The notes: generated from the sequence alone by a model not told the origin. Positions 31,505 through 43,166 are shown, numbered from the stretch's first letter. The stretch: 64,000 nt of DNA from Opisthorchis felineus (GCA_004794785.1 SJOL01006486.1:359178-423177); one strand, 5' to 3'. Made by a program: numbers and translations.

Positions 31505-31637
31505 GGGGCGAGATGGCTCAGTGGTTAGAGCGCGAATTTAGGTTTGGACAGCCTGGCAGTATCCAAGCCATCGTGCTTCCATCTGGTGGCATGGCAGTTA
31601 GGCACCGAAAGGGTGCGACAACTGAACAACAAAACCC
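31505..31637 (+). mobile_element. SINE with internal deletion of the box B region
   Basis: A well-kept head (GGCGAGATGGCTCAGTGG, AGAGCGCGAATTTA) jumps straight into the body (GGTTTGGACAGCCTGGCAGT) and continues to GGTGCGACAACTGAAC. The box B segment of about 60 bp is missing, so internal pol III transcription should be lost. Confidence 0.82.
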
Positions 31638-32561
31638 AGAGTCGAGTAACAGAAATTAAGTACCGACCTGCAGACGAGAGGCGAAAGATCATATAAGGGG
31701 ATCATTTCAGTGGAACAGTGACGGTGTCTTGTTCCCCTTCCTTCCAACCTTCCCTTTTACGGTACCCTACTTTCTGCGACCGTGTAGCTGTGCATTGACT
31801 CCACAGATTTTGAACAGTTTGTTCTTCTCTAATCTATTTAAGCTTGTTTCACATTTTCCTGGGTTGTGCTTGAAAGGAAATACTGAATGTTCACTTGTTT
31901 GAAAATTGTTTTTGTGTGTGATGGTTGCGTGTTCGGCTAAATCACTAGCAGAGCGGATCAATCTGGCTCGACTCTTGTTTTCGTAGAAGACATCAGTACC
32001 ATTCATTACGTACGAATGTTCACCGGCAGTTTTTTTTTCTAGTTGGGGCACGCCAACGAAGGTTTATAAGGTTGAGAAATGGTCTACCAATGGAGTTACT
32101 CGTGACTACACTTCTAGGGGTTCTAAGCTTTTCCGTGATCATGGAGGCCAAATGCTCCTCAAAGTGAATCTTCTGCATGAGAGAGTGACTCTGGTCGGTA
32201 TGCTGTGGTGTTCTTTTTGAAGAAGGATTACGACGAATGGCTTGAGAAATCAAAACGCATTACCTGATATTTATTGGCCACTTTTAGTGGTGTTTGCTCA
32301 TACCGGCTAGCCAATGAAAGGACATCACCCGGTTGAACCAGCCTTTTCATTGTGGTAATATAGTGTCTGTAGTGTGCCACACTGCCTTACATGACATTAC
32401 GCAATAATACGTGCACCGTGGGGGAATATTCTTTTTAACTCTTTTCCTTAAAATTGATGTCTCTGTAAGGAGTAGCACTCAAAGTATAGTGGGAAACGCT
32501 GTTATGGATTAGATTGCTAACTTCGTTTCCTGCTAATTAAATATGTTCTCACCGTTTTCAG
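31638..32561. other. Upstream flank of PSMD9
   Basis: No coding exon was recognised. A pyrimidine-containing acceptor ends at 32561, only 39 nt before the PSMD9 start codon. Confidence 0.4.
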
Positions 32562-32600
32562 GATACATCCCATTTGTACAAGGTCACGTCTGCTGGTGAG

Positions 32601-32720
32601 ATGGCTCCGGATGCCCTGACTGTTGCTCAGATCCAGTTGAAGGCGAGAATTGGCGACCTTTCGTCACGGAAGGCCAGTTTAGAAAGAGAAATACAAACTT
32701 TCAGTGAAGTACTACAAGCG
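32601..32720 (+). CDS. PSMD9: PSMD9 exon 1 (coding)
   Basis: ATG at 32601 starts MAPDALTVAQIQLKARI. The 40 codons encode a charged helix (SRKASLEREIQTFSEVLQA) equivalent to the N-terminal coiled coil. The donor GCG|GTTTGT is weak in its third position. Confidence 0.88.
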
Positions 32721-35700
32721 GTTTGTGCACCATTTTTCCTATTACCTAACGATCTCAGTCGTTTTTCTGTGCTCGTTGGTAGTGAATGGAGGTTTTGGAA
32801 TTTACACTAGAGATTTTGCCCTGTAAGTGAAGCCGATCTATGCTGAAAAGCCAAGAAGCAGTGTGCAGTGGTTTCTTCCTTATCGTCCTCTCAGCAGTGC
32901 ATACCTCACGAAGCTCCAGGGAGCTTCGAAAAGGGTGACCTCCCGGCTAGTAGCTTGAACACGTGACCGTGGGTCACGAGCAGCGGATCAGCAGTGATTT
33001 AAACAGGATATAGCGCCACTCGTCCTTCAATCACGGAAACTACATCACGTGGTTACGCGTCGAATAGTCCCTCGGTTAACAACTTCTCGGTTAGAAGTTT
33101 CAGTCGTCCACAGGCGTCACAGCTGTTTCAGAATAGGGATCGGATAACCTCCCTGTGGTTTGCTGGATAGGCTGCAGAATATGGCTTCAAATTCAGGTTA
33201 GTGGATTTTTACTAAGGTCACCTCATTGAGTGTTTGTGGTTGGCTAGGACTGCATGCCTTCTGGCTTTTGCTTGTCTGAGCATTCTAGTTTTTTTCAGAT
33301 AAACTCGCGTGGCTTTGTGGCAGTGAAACACTGATGCTGCCAAAGTGCATTTTTAAACGAAAGAACCGTTCGAGTGGTCCGACAAGGTTGACTGTCAATA
33401 ACTATACTATATCGCCTTGTCGGGTGGGACTGAAAATAATTGCTTCACCAGTCAGTTTGTTGTAGACCCGGTGACCGTTGATCCGTTCGCTCAGCTTGGC
33501 AAGTTGCCTGCAACGTTCCGTCACCAGTCTGAGGAGTGGGGACATCACCAGTACACATTATCTGCGACTGTTTTGCAAAACTCGATATCTCAGCTCCCAT
33601 CAAGCCCAGCCCTATCAGTCACCTACGTGGTTCGAATTATCTTGAAGATTCGTTAGATGTGTACTACTGGTGATTCTCAACAAAGTTAAGAATACTATAC
33701 CTACTAGCATAACTTGCAGGCTGATATCTGGATTGAAGCGGTTGATCTCATCTCAGTATCCAGGTCATCAAGGTAAACGGATCCCAGTTATCCGGATTCG
33801 ACACTGCTACAACTAGCATCGGAATCTCCTTCTTCTCATGAAAACAGATTTATTGTGTCCACCAATATATTTCAGGTCCTTTTCTGTGTCTCCCTCTTAC
33901 AGAACGGGAATGTCGGTCTTCATGCCCCACTGGTTGATCGAGAAGGGTTCCCCCGGTCAGATATCGATTTGGTGGCGGTACGAGTAGCGCGAAACAACAT
34001 AATACGTGAGTTACACCACTCGGTTGGCAGGTTGTTTTTTGTCCAACTCAGGTACCAGCGAGTCTTGATATAACAGATTTTTCCGGTAGTCTTGACCATT
34101 CTCCATTTGCTATGTCTCAGTGTAGGTCTGAATAATGATCACAAACAAGTGATGAATGAACTGGAAGGTTGTTTGCACCATCTCCACGAACTTGCAAGAC
34201 AAGCTGGACCAGCTCCACAGACTGAGGTGAAAGAAGAGCCAAAAATCCAAAGCACTACAACTGCCAAAGCACCACAGTTGAGGGCGTTTCTCGTGGTGGA
34301 GGAAGTGCAACCCGGTGGAGTTGCCGAGAGTGTGGTGAGTCCCGTCGATTATATTTCGATATGTATAAGGAAGTTCAACGCATGCCAACTTCGGAACACT
34401 GTTACGTCCCCAAACAATGCTAGTGAGTATCTCGTTTGCGGGTACTGTAATTACGAATCCACGGATAAATCCAGTATGGTTCTATTGAAGGGGTTGTTTA
34501 CTCAGCCGCGATGGAACTGTGCAACTCGGACACCTAAAATGCCGTGGGATTGCTTCCGGGTTGCCATTTTGCTTACTCACATTACTCGGACTTCAAGAAG
34601 CACTTTTGAGAGCATAATACACTAAATCCAGTCAGAGTTGTCATAAAAGGGCAAACCATTGTAGACAGTAAGATTCTCAATAGGGATCGGTATATGGGTA
34701 TGGGATTATTATGGAACGTCAAGTTTAACGTCCGACAATTTTGCTCAGCGAACACCAAAAATGCGATGCTGGACATAAAGTGAATTTATGGTTTCTCTTC
34801 CAGTGGCACTATATTATTGTATGGTGTTAATTTTTACGAGGCGGACATTTACCCCTCCTCACGCCCGCACCAGTGTATGAACCGAACCCCCAAAATTCCT
34901 CCTCTTAGAAGATGCGATGAGAATAGGTGCTTCTAATCGAAACTAATCAGGTCTTCAACTTTTAGCCGTCTTTTGTCTGCTGAGCGAACTCGCTGTAAGT
35001 TGTATTACCTATTTATCGATTTATTCAACCTACTTTCCGTCTCACTAGTAGTTAAGATATTAGACGTGGTTTTACACGAACAAGAATTTTGGGTATTCGG
35101 AATGTCAGCAATCAATGCTTTGCGTTTGCAAGACCACATAAGTCTAATTTTTTCACTTGAATTGTCTAGCTATTGACTCGTTTAACTAATGCACGCAAGC
35201 TAGACCATTTTCCAGACGAATAGTTTAAAGTTTCCATCTCGCAATTGTTGTCGTGTGTGCCACCATTCTTCCCCGGTTTTATTTCTTTCTGCACAGGGAC
35301 TTGAGGTCGGCGACAGAATCACGCAGTTCGGCTCAGTATCTGCTGAAAATTTCGAAAGATTAAGTGATATATCGACAGTGATGCACAATACGCCTCCGAA
35401 CGTGAGTGATGAGGTTTGCATGAAAGCCTTGTTTTGGTAGTTAGTTTCTGCGTAAAGCCTGGATTCAGGTGCACACGCTACAAACAACGAACTCAGTAGT
35501 CTCCACCTTCTTATTTCCTCCTCGTGGTTTGCAATAGCAAAGCCGTACGCCGCATGTTCTTTTCCTTCTTATTCTCCATATATCACAGATTCCCATCTTA
35601 CTGACTGTCATCAAGCCGTCAAAGGACAATTCGTTGTACGAACTTGAACTTAAAAAGCCTTCTGGTGGCATCGGTCTGGGGTGAGCCACTCTTTCTTTTC

Positions 35701-35894
35701 GTTATGTACTCTAGGTCTATCAATTTTCCGTGGTGGAGTTGATCACTTATGTGAAGAGTATTTCTGACAACTTTTATGTCCCTAGGACCTTGGCACGCTT
35801 CAGCTGTCGCATCACTCTTGGTGCTTCCCATAGACGTTGTGGAACGATACCAATTAATTTTGCGAATGGTGCCAAAAGGGACAGTCTTTGGTAA
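32601..35894 (+). CDS. PSMD9: 26S proteasome non-ATPase regulatory subunit 9 (PSMD9/p27, yeast Nas2) homologue
   Basis: Six exons: 32601-32720, 33903-34005, 34126-34334, 35297-35401, 35589-35680, 35804-35894. Joined phases agree (0, 1, 0, 0, 2), giving about 239 residues against about 223 in human. The N-terminal exon is a coiled-coil-like helix. The signature LVDREGFPRSDIDL---R-AR--I--L-NDHK is near-identical to the family, and a C-terminal PDZ domain spans exons 3-6 (V--V-PGG-AE, GL-VGD-I--FGSV). PSMD9 is a cytosolic/nuclear chaperone that holds the Rpt4-Rpt5 ATPase pair during assembly of the 19S base and then leaves. If the donor at 35681 is not used, the protein stops at 35684 instead. 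Confidence 0.93.
33903..34005 (+). CDS. PSMD9: PSMD9 exon 2: conserved LVD-EG-PRSD block
   Basis: After TCCCTCTTACAG the exon encodes NGNVGLHAPLVDREGFPRSD and continues IDLVAVRVARNNI, the most conserved block of PSMD9. It ends one base into a codon at a GTGAGT donor. Confidence 0.95.
34126..34334 (+). CDS. PSMD9: PSMD9 exon 3: NDHK helix and start of PDZ
   Basis: The acceptor must be the TAG at 34123-34125: using the CAG five bases earlier puts TAG in frame. Joined to exon 2 it reads NIIRLNNDHKQVM, as in the family. A linker rich in Glu, Thr and Lys follows, then RAFLVVEEVQPGGVAESV opens the PDZ fold. The donor is GTG|GTGAGT. Confidence 0.94.
35297..35401 (+). CDS. PSMD9: PSMD9 exon 4: PDZ core
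   Basis: Entered after TTTCTTTCTGCACAG, phase 0, 35 codons ending at AAC|GTGAGT. GLEVGDRITQFGSVSAENF corresponds to the family's GL-V-DEI-EFGSVN--NF. Confidence 0.95.
35589..35680 (+). CDS. PSMD9: PSMD9 exon 5: PDZ beta strands
   Basis: After CCATATATCACAG it encodes IPILLTVIKPSKDNSLYELE and ends within KPSGGIGLG at a GTGAGC donor, phase 2. Without splicing, TGA follows at 35682-35684. Confidence 0.9.
35804..35894 (+). CDS. PSMD9: PSMD9 exon 6: C-terminus
   Basis: After GCACGCTTCAG the phase-2 join restores Gly and gives GLGCRITLG, matching the conserved G-LGC-I ending of PSMD9. The frame then runs 24 further residues to TAA at 35892. That tail is longer than in other family members and is the least certain part. 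Confidence 0.7.
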
Positions 35895-36280
35895 ACTACG
35901 CCTGTTGAGCCGTGTTTATCCCAACCTCTGGGATTGCTTGTGGTAAGGTCACCATTTTCTTCGGCTATGGTACGACTGGCACTGGAGCTGTCCTTACAAT
36001 TTGGAAAATTTCTCGATAATTATCGGAGGCTTCCATCTAAGGGGCTGGTTTGAACTACCGTGCCTCTCCATCTCTGTTGAGCTTCTCACCAAGCTAGACT
36101 TCTCCACTTTTTTTACTGGTTCGAGACCAGGTGTTCATTTGCGACCAAAACTCCTTTTTGCCACTTGTCTCTCAGTAACTGATCGCGATGTGATGGGTGT
36201 ACGTCCACCTCTTGTCAGAAGAAGGAGGGCGCTAAGTTGCACTTCGGCGTAAGTTCTAACGTCAGTTTTTTCCGAATGGA

Positions 36281-36286
36281 AATAAA
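36281..36286 (+). terminator. Candidate poly(A) signal for PSMD9
   Basis: AATAAA, 387 bp downstream of the exon 6 stop, is the first canonical signal seen after the gene. Usage is not proven. Confidence 0.45.
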
Positions 36287-36289
36287 GGG

Positions 36290-38240
36290 TTATATAAGTG
36301 GGGAAAACCTTCTCCGTATACGTTGGATCTGACGCAAGCAGGTTATTGCCAACATGAGCTACTTTTATCTGGACCTAACCTGCTAACTGAGAAATTTAGG
36401 TTACATCTACACTATTTGACATTAGGATATGGCCTTTCATTTGTGCACATAAATCGTCCTTAACCAATGCTGGACTACAGAGCACAAGTGACGGAAACCC
36501 ATAAACATTAGTGTTTTCAGCACTGGTCGCGTCTTTTCCTATGCAAATTATTGAGTAAACTTGTCTCTGGGAGCACATTCGGCAACCGCGCCTTGTGCGA
36601 TACCAATACGTTCGTCCGGGGGCCATTATCTTGCCACTTTCAGGTAATCACAATCAGTAAGAAATTAGATGTGCGCCGTCTCTCAATTTCCAGACAGCTA
36701 TCGTTGTTAAAGCATGTTGTATGGCAAACGAAGCCTAATAATCTAGAGTGTTTTGTTGCCTGGATTCTGAGAGACAACAAGGTTGTGATGGAGAGTCAGC
36801 TCTATAAACGGCTAACCTGAATGAGATGCGAGGGTTTTTTGTTTTGGGATACCATTCGTTTGCGGTTTATTGGGATTATTTGGAAACTTTTCTTGTCGAG
36901 CGGTATGAGTGGTACCGAATTGTGTTTCTATAAAGGTAGTGACCAGGTTGTAGTCTTAAAAGATGGTCTTGCGGGAGAAGGCGAACGATTCGAGCAGGAT
37001 GAGTATAACCAGATAATATACCGGCTGGTTGCGTCTCGGGAAATGCGTGTGAGATTGGCAACTCTTCCGGTTTTTAGATCGTTTCTGTGAAAGTATGTAG
37101 GCGAGGTACTTCCAAATCCCCCACTGCTGTAATTGAAAATTCTCAGTCACTAGAGAATGAGGTGAAATAGGCAGTTTACGATTAACTGTGAGCCGGTGTC
37201 AACATTTTTATTTCATACGTGACCCTATCTGGGACGCCTAGTGCCACTCACGATCACGTACGCTGATGACTGCACGAACTGTTCAACTCAGGCTTTCATC
37301 CGTTCTCAAGCCTAAAACAATTCGATTCAGTGTCACATTCGGTTGATATCTCATACGCTCCTATCCTCTTCCGAGGAGCAACCAGCAAGACCGTTTAAAC
37401 CGCATTCACATGGCTACAAACTCTCCAACTCCATCGACTGTTAAGTTTTTTTCATAGGTATTTTTGAAGTGACTGGCAGGGTTAATCTCATTTTGTACGT
37501 TCTTGTGTTCCATCTGAACGTACTGCTAACTAACTACTGTGACTTCCTCCGCCAACATCGTTTTCTACTCGATAGCAAGAAGATGTAGCTTAGGCTATGT
37601 ACTAGGCTATCGCTGTAGAGAATGTAAACTACCTAGCCTTTACTTTGTCAGCCTCACGCCTGAACTTGCTCTGCACAGTGCGCCTCGATCAGTCCCCCTT
37701 TGCACAATTAGCATTCTATATCGAGGGGTAGGTTGACTAATTTCAATGGATTGGGCTATTGTTTTAAAATCCGGACAGCTGCATTCGGTGCACAGATCGA
37801 GTTCATCAAATCCTCATGTCACTACTTAACTCGAAGGAATCACACTGAGATTGAAGCATATTTTCATAATATGAGGGAAGGTGTCGAATTGAAAATTCAG
37901 CCGAAACTATGTTTTGTACAGATGTGCTGACTGCTCCCGTTAGAAGTGCGCAACAACTGATTCCGGTAAACAGAACGACATCGCCATTATTTCCTCAAGC
38001 TGCCATTGGGAAGAACTCCAAATCCCCATTCCTTTGTATTCTATCACAACATGAATGAGGAAAAATGTTGACCATCCGGACCATCTTAGCCAATGTCACC
38101 GACTGTCTGTCCCATGAGTACTCTCGGTCTGTTCTTTTTTAAAGGAATTTACTACTTGTGAAACTGTTCAATCCGTCACGAAGAGACTGGATCTTACCGT
38201 GGTGTGATGGTTTGTGCACTTCCGCGACACATTAAGCTAT
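36290..38240. other. Intergenic; nothing recognised
   Basis: Small frames on both strands lack motifs or convincing splice contexts. No member of the window's repeat families was seen. Confidence 0.4.
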
Positions 38241-38245
38241 ATTAG

Positions 38246-38512
38246 GAGTGTCCGTGCGACAGGTTTCTCAAGGGTTAGAGGTCTGATCAACACAGTCTCC
38301 TGGTCCTCCATGTTGGGCGTTGTAACATGTGCGGCGACTTGTTCTATAAAAATGGTAATGCATTTGCATTTCCCGCCAAACACCGTTGCATTGCGGTCAG
38401 GCTTTTGAGCCAAAGGCTTTGGTCGAGGACCCTAATCGTTCTCCTGTCTAGGTGTGGGCGCCCTGACAGTATCCCAGCCCACGTACAACCAAGTGCACAC
38501 TTACAAATAACC
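38246..38512 (+). repeat. Dispersed repeat, copy 1 (paralogue at 54433-54710)
   Basis: The two copies share GTGTCCGTGCGACA, AGAGGTCTGAYCAACACAGT, TTTTGAGCCAAAGGCTTTRG and CTCCTGTCTAGGTGTGGGCG in the same order and spacing. The 3' part resembles the SINE body (GGGCGCCCTGACAGTATCCC), so this is probably LINE 3' sequence. Confidence 0.82.
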
Positions 38513-38514
38513 TA

Positions 38515-38574
38515 CGGCAGCGAAGCATCAATGTTGAACACTGATGTTATGTCATCCATGATGATGGTGATGAA
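38515..38574 (+). mobile_element. LINE 3' tail, (GATGAT)n-ended
   Basis: CGGCAGCGAAGCATCAATGTT then GAACACTGATGTTATG and GATGATGGTGATGA is the same tail as at 9265-9330. Directly following the 38246 repeat, it suggests that the repeat is the 3' UTR of a LINE. Confidence 0.78.
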
Positions 38575-38589
38575 ACTACTCAAGTAGCA

Positions 38590-39954
38590 TGTCACTTTTT
38601 TAATTGCTTCATCTCAGTGACTTGAGTTCATTTGACTGTGTTTATAATGCTCCATTCACCAGAAAATCATTGTTCATCCTGACCTTCGCATTTTCAAAAC
38701 AGAATGCGGGTGAAACCCCTGTGATCAATGAATGCAAGTCATGCAAAACCGACTCCATCCTTTATCCCCCCGACCTCGAGCTCCGTCAGAAAGTTTCCAC
38801 ACGGCTCGCTTCACGTGTGTTTTACCCGTATGTGTGATGCTCCCGTCCATTTTTTCGTGAACCAGAATACATTATTTTGTAATCTGATTTTCGATTGTTT
38901 GATGGTTGAGTACTTCGGTCTGGGACCCACTTTATCGGAATTTGATGAAGCCGAGGCTATTCAGAACTACACCTTATCTTTTATTAAACCTGGAAATTCC
39001 CTCACCTAACTGACATGGTCGTTGTACATGTACTCATCATGAGTTGCAGGTCGTTCTCAACGCCAACAGACACCCGTTGTTTTTTTTTTCAAAGTAAAAC
39101 TCTCGTTTTCAAAGTTTTGGTCCATTACAGAGGCCTCCGGACTACGGTCAGCGGCATAGGTCCGGCTCGTGAAATGGCCACTGCCGCTACTTTGAAAACA
39201 ATATCCTGATTGTTTTCCAAATTTTTCCTGATCAATCATTTTTTTTCAATCGCCACCACTCTCTTTCTGTTTGCTTCAGTGGAAAGATGATTCTAGAGGA
39301 TTTGCCGGCCTGATTGAATAGATACGTACTTTTTGCAGTAAGTGTGCATCTGCGTCATGTAGGGCCAAAGCAGTCACGTGACATGTATCAAGTCTCCTAT
39401 AAGCTGTTTATCGAAAATGTGTCAAGAGTGCGCACTAGAGCAGGTTATCGGTCGACTTGCTCCAAGGTTTGCATAGTGAAGACGGTGACGGAAGCAGACG
39501 AAGAATGTGTGAGTTGGAGGCATGAGGTTGTGTGCGTGTGAGCGATGGACCGCTGCAGGTACTCCCTTGGGTTCTCACAGCTGGGATAAACATACGAATG
39601 ACCAGTAAACAGGGAGAGGGTTTTGAAATAATAATGGGGAAAAATGGGGGTATCGGCACAAGTTTGTTTTCTTGCCTACCCTAGTGTACGCAGCAAGGAA
39701 ACCTGCATGCCGTGCGGCGGTCGATGCATCGTGGACTTACTCGTATTTGTGCACTTGTCGCTTGCAGACGGGCCAAGGGATTGATTAAGTAACCAGACCC
39801 TGTTAGTGTTTCGAACAGAAGCTAAGTTTTTTGTGAACATTTGTGTGAATATCGCGAGGTATTAGCGGAAATCCCTATGTTCTTGCTGGTGTAACCAGGA
39901 CCAATTTATCCCTACGACTGGATGGACTATCTTCTCAAATTAAGAAAAATCGAA
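38590..39954. other. No gene recognised
   Basis: Open patches at 38604-39009 (+) have no family resemblance. Two homopolymer runs (T9 near 39081, T8 near 39239) are present. Confidence 0.4.
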
Positions 39955-40135
39955 ATTGCTCAGCTGTAGCACCCTTTCGGCGCCTTGCTGTCATGCCAGC
40001 GGAAAGATGCACGAGGGCTGGGATACTGCCAAGTTGCTCAAGCCTAGACAGGAGCTGTCGAGATGCGTAGTTTGGGTCCGAACCACGGACCTTCCGGTCC
40101 GCAAGCTGGCGCCTTAACCACTGAGCTGTCTAAAA
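39955..40135 (-). mobile_element. SINE, minus strand, near full length
   Basis: Reverse complement signatures run from CAGCTGTAGCACCCTTTCGG through CAAGCCTAGACAGGAGC and GGTCCGAACCACGGACCTTC to the head complement TTAACCACTGAGCTGTC. Confidence 0.85.
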
Positions 40136-40529
40136 TTGTGTGGGGAATCACAAACACTAGAGTAGACGCACTTCCCGTACCAGCCACCCCTTTGGAGCCA
40201 TCACTCTCGACCAACCGGGTCAGCGGTCGTAGCGGGGTTAAACGCTGAAATGAAGCTATAGATAAAGATCACCCAAAAAGGGAAAAGGTTTTGACAATCT
40301 CGTTTTTGCCGCATATGAAACACTCCGTTCTTCGAAAGGACCACCGTTTATGAAACAGTCCCAAGTGGAAATTTTTGCAATGCGAATCCTTCATTTTGTC
40401 GAAATCCTCCCTTTGACGACGGTTTGCAGAGTACCCCTCAGACGGAAACGAAACAGCCATTTTGTCATCAGTTGACAGTTTGACTGTTGACCTCAATTCA
40501 CCCATCAACCAAAGTGAAATGAACCAACA

Positions 40530-40740
40530 ACAAATACACCCATCTGCATAACAGTTTGGTTTTCACGGGAGACTCAACGAAATCTCTCGTTTATGACATT
40601 CTTCAAGTGAATGTGCTGCTCTAAGGCTGCCTCAGTTGGTACGATATTCGACATATCCCAATATATTTTCACAAAGGAAACTACCCACAAGGTTGCTGTT
40701 TTTAAGAGTTCTCAGAAACTCTGTGAGTAGTTTCCTTTAC
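40530..40740. repeat. Foldback family member: A arm plus B hairpin
   Basis: It has the same plan as 17236-17445. A arm: CACCCATCTGCATAACAG, GGGAGACTCAACGAAATCTC. Spacer: GAATGTGCTGCTCTAAGGCTG. Then a B hairpin at 40673-40738, in which AAAGGAAACTACCCAC pairs with GTGAGTAGTTTCCTTT. No hammerhead. Confidence 0.75.
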
Positions 40741-42133
40741 CTTTACATGTACAAGGCAATCCAAATTGGACCGAGTGCCGTTGAGCGCATTTGATGTGTG
40801 TGTTCAATCCCGAAAATGACGAAGGGTTGGTTCTTTTTACGACTCGTCTGCGGAGTTCTTTACTGTTTGCGGAGAATTTCAGCTAAATGTACTGTGAGTA
40901 AGTGAGAATGATATACTCGAGGGATTGCGGACTCATACGTTGTTAGCTTTTTCCATGTCCCCTACGAGCACTATCAGTAGTGAAGGCTCGGTTGTCCACA
41001 GGGAGATGCAAGCGAACGCCTTTTCCATGATTTATGAAAGGTCTACCGTTCGTTTTGTCAACTTCAAGAAGAACGTGAGCAACCATAAGACTGACCGTTT
41101 CCGTTTATTACTGTGACTTGTTTTCATGATACACTCAGAACAATTCAGCGGCCAGAAAACGATGCTTCTGCAGTTTGGTTCAGTTGTGGTTTCGTCTTGG
41201 GTTTGATATTCAAGTAAGCGACACTTCGAGTTTAGAAACAGTTCGGATGTTCCAGAATGTTGCTTCTGACACGACTTCCTATTCTTTCACTCTTGTTTCG
41301 TTACTCGCATAGAACACTCGTCCTCCGTTGGTGCGTGAATCATTTCCTATTTGTCTTATATTGGGTCCAGTTCTCATTAAGCTGAACTACAAATCGACAT
41401 TTTTTCCAACGATTTTAATTCTTTTTTGGAAAAAATACAGATGTACCGTTACCACAGCCGTCGTAATTCGAGACAGTGGTTGTTGAGAACTTGATCGATG
41501 TGCTTCACTGGAAATTTAGCGGTATAAGAGGGGGATCTGATCCGTTTCGTCTATCCAGATAGGCAGGTAGTTTGAAGAGCACTTACTCAGGTCGGCCACT
41601 TAAGGTGACTACACTCGAATTACTTCTCGCGATATGTAACAATGTTCTCCTTGAATCTGAGCAACACAAACGTGCATCAAATCCATTTTTTGCAACGTGT
41701 AAAAAATCGGACATTGATTTTTTCGTGAGTAGTTAGGTTGCTCGTAAGGGCTGGTAGCTGTTGCGTTCACAGGTGTCGTTTCACACAATTACCGAACACC
41801 TAATTCAGTTAATAGTGTTCCATTGGGATTTATTAGACTTTCAGAACAATACAGCTCCCAATTCGGCCGAGCGGTTACTTGGCTACGATTCCTCGCACGC
41901 GAGTATCAGGGGGACAATGGATTAATCTGAATTCCTGAGGTGTCTTATCCTTGATTGTGTGCATATTGTTGGTCATATTCACGTGTCATCATTATTGCTC
42001 TAGCCATGTACTGGCGGAAGAGTTGAACTGGTGAGTAAGGGCTGAACAGCGGAATTCTTGACTTTTTTATTTTCATCGACTATCGAAAAAAGAAGTTTTG
42101 CTATCGTTTTGCGCTGAACCTTTGCTGTTTTAG
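40741..42133. other. Intergenic or intron; nothing recognised
   Basis: No repeat copy or motif-bearing frame was found. Confidence 0.4.
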
Positions 42134-43166
42134 GGATTTGGTTACACAGGTAGATGCGCGCAGAGCACCACATCCGGCTCCGCGTAAACCATCCATCCAC
42201 CCTCGGGTGAGTACCACCACCCTTGCCGGTTGGAGCCTAATGTGGTTCGTCACTGGAAGCCATTGGCTTGGGTTACCGGGTTGTGCTTGAGTTCGTTGCT
42301 CTCTTTTTTTAATATATAGTGTTATAATTTTTCACTGCGTTATGTTGTATGCTGCTGTATTGTGTTGTATCATACTGAACAGTATTGTACTGTCTGTTAT
42401 TCTGTTCTTTGAATCTGATTTCATTAACATATATTTATTTCTGCAGTTCCGATTTTTCTCATGTTGGTGGGTCCACAGGTTGAGCAGCTCCATAAGTTTG
42501 GTGTTGGTTAGTTCTTCGCGAGTGACTTATGAATCGATCGTTAACTTTCGAGTATCAAGACCCAATGATTCCCAAGATTCGCCACACCTACATGGATGGC
42601 CTTTCGCCTCTGACCACTTACATATTTACCAACAGTCCAAAATGGAAATTTGTGTTTCTTCAACTCACCTGAAGTCTGTCTCCCTGTTGTAGTTGTGGTT
42701 CTCCTCGGACCAGACCACTATTTGGCTGTCAGTATAGCAGGCATTCGAGAAGGCGGTCTGGTGCGATACAATGCATTCCACATGGCCTACTCAGCGCCGC
42801 TGATTGTGAAGTGAGATACTCTCAATTGCATACCTTTTTTGGACCTCTGAACTGTTCGGGATCCTGCCTGACCGATGTATACGCATAATTCTTTGAAGGC
42901 AGTGTAGGTGAATTTATGGAGTACTTGAATAAGAGGCCGGTATACAGTCCTTATGTCGGTTCCTTCTACAACGGTAGACAATGAAAGAACAAGGCATACC
43001 GCGGGTTTTGTGTTAACTCGCAGATGATGGTTGCCCAAGACACGTTTTTGAAGTCCTTAGAAAGCGATGCTACCCTTCGATATTCGACCATTCAGCCCTT
43101 TATCACTCACTTGGTTCTGTCCAGTCAGCCCCAGGAAAAATTTGGAGGTCCACCTCCAGCAGCTGG
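42134..43166 (+). CDS. Unrecognised gene: four phase-compatible exons
   Basis: Proposed exons: 42134-42206, 42479-42500, 42693-42805, 43024-43166. The first ends with a consensus GTGAGT in phase 0 and encodes a Pro/Arg-rich stretch (RRAPHPAPRKPSIHPR). A 22-nt micro-exon gives VEQLHKF and leaves phase 1. The third needs phase 1 and reads VVLLGPDHYLAVSIAGIREG and on to NAFHMAYSAPLI. The fourth, after TGTTAACTCGCAG, encodes QDTFLKSLESDATLRYSTIQ and ends PQEKFGGPPPAAG. The composition is protein-like and the exon joins agree, but I recognise no family. The donor of exon 3 (ATT|GTGAAG) is non-ideal. It is a fragment of a larger gene if real. Confidence 0.45.
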
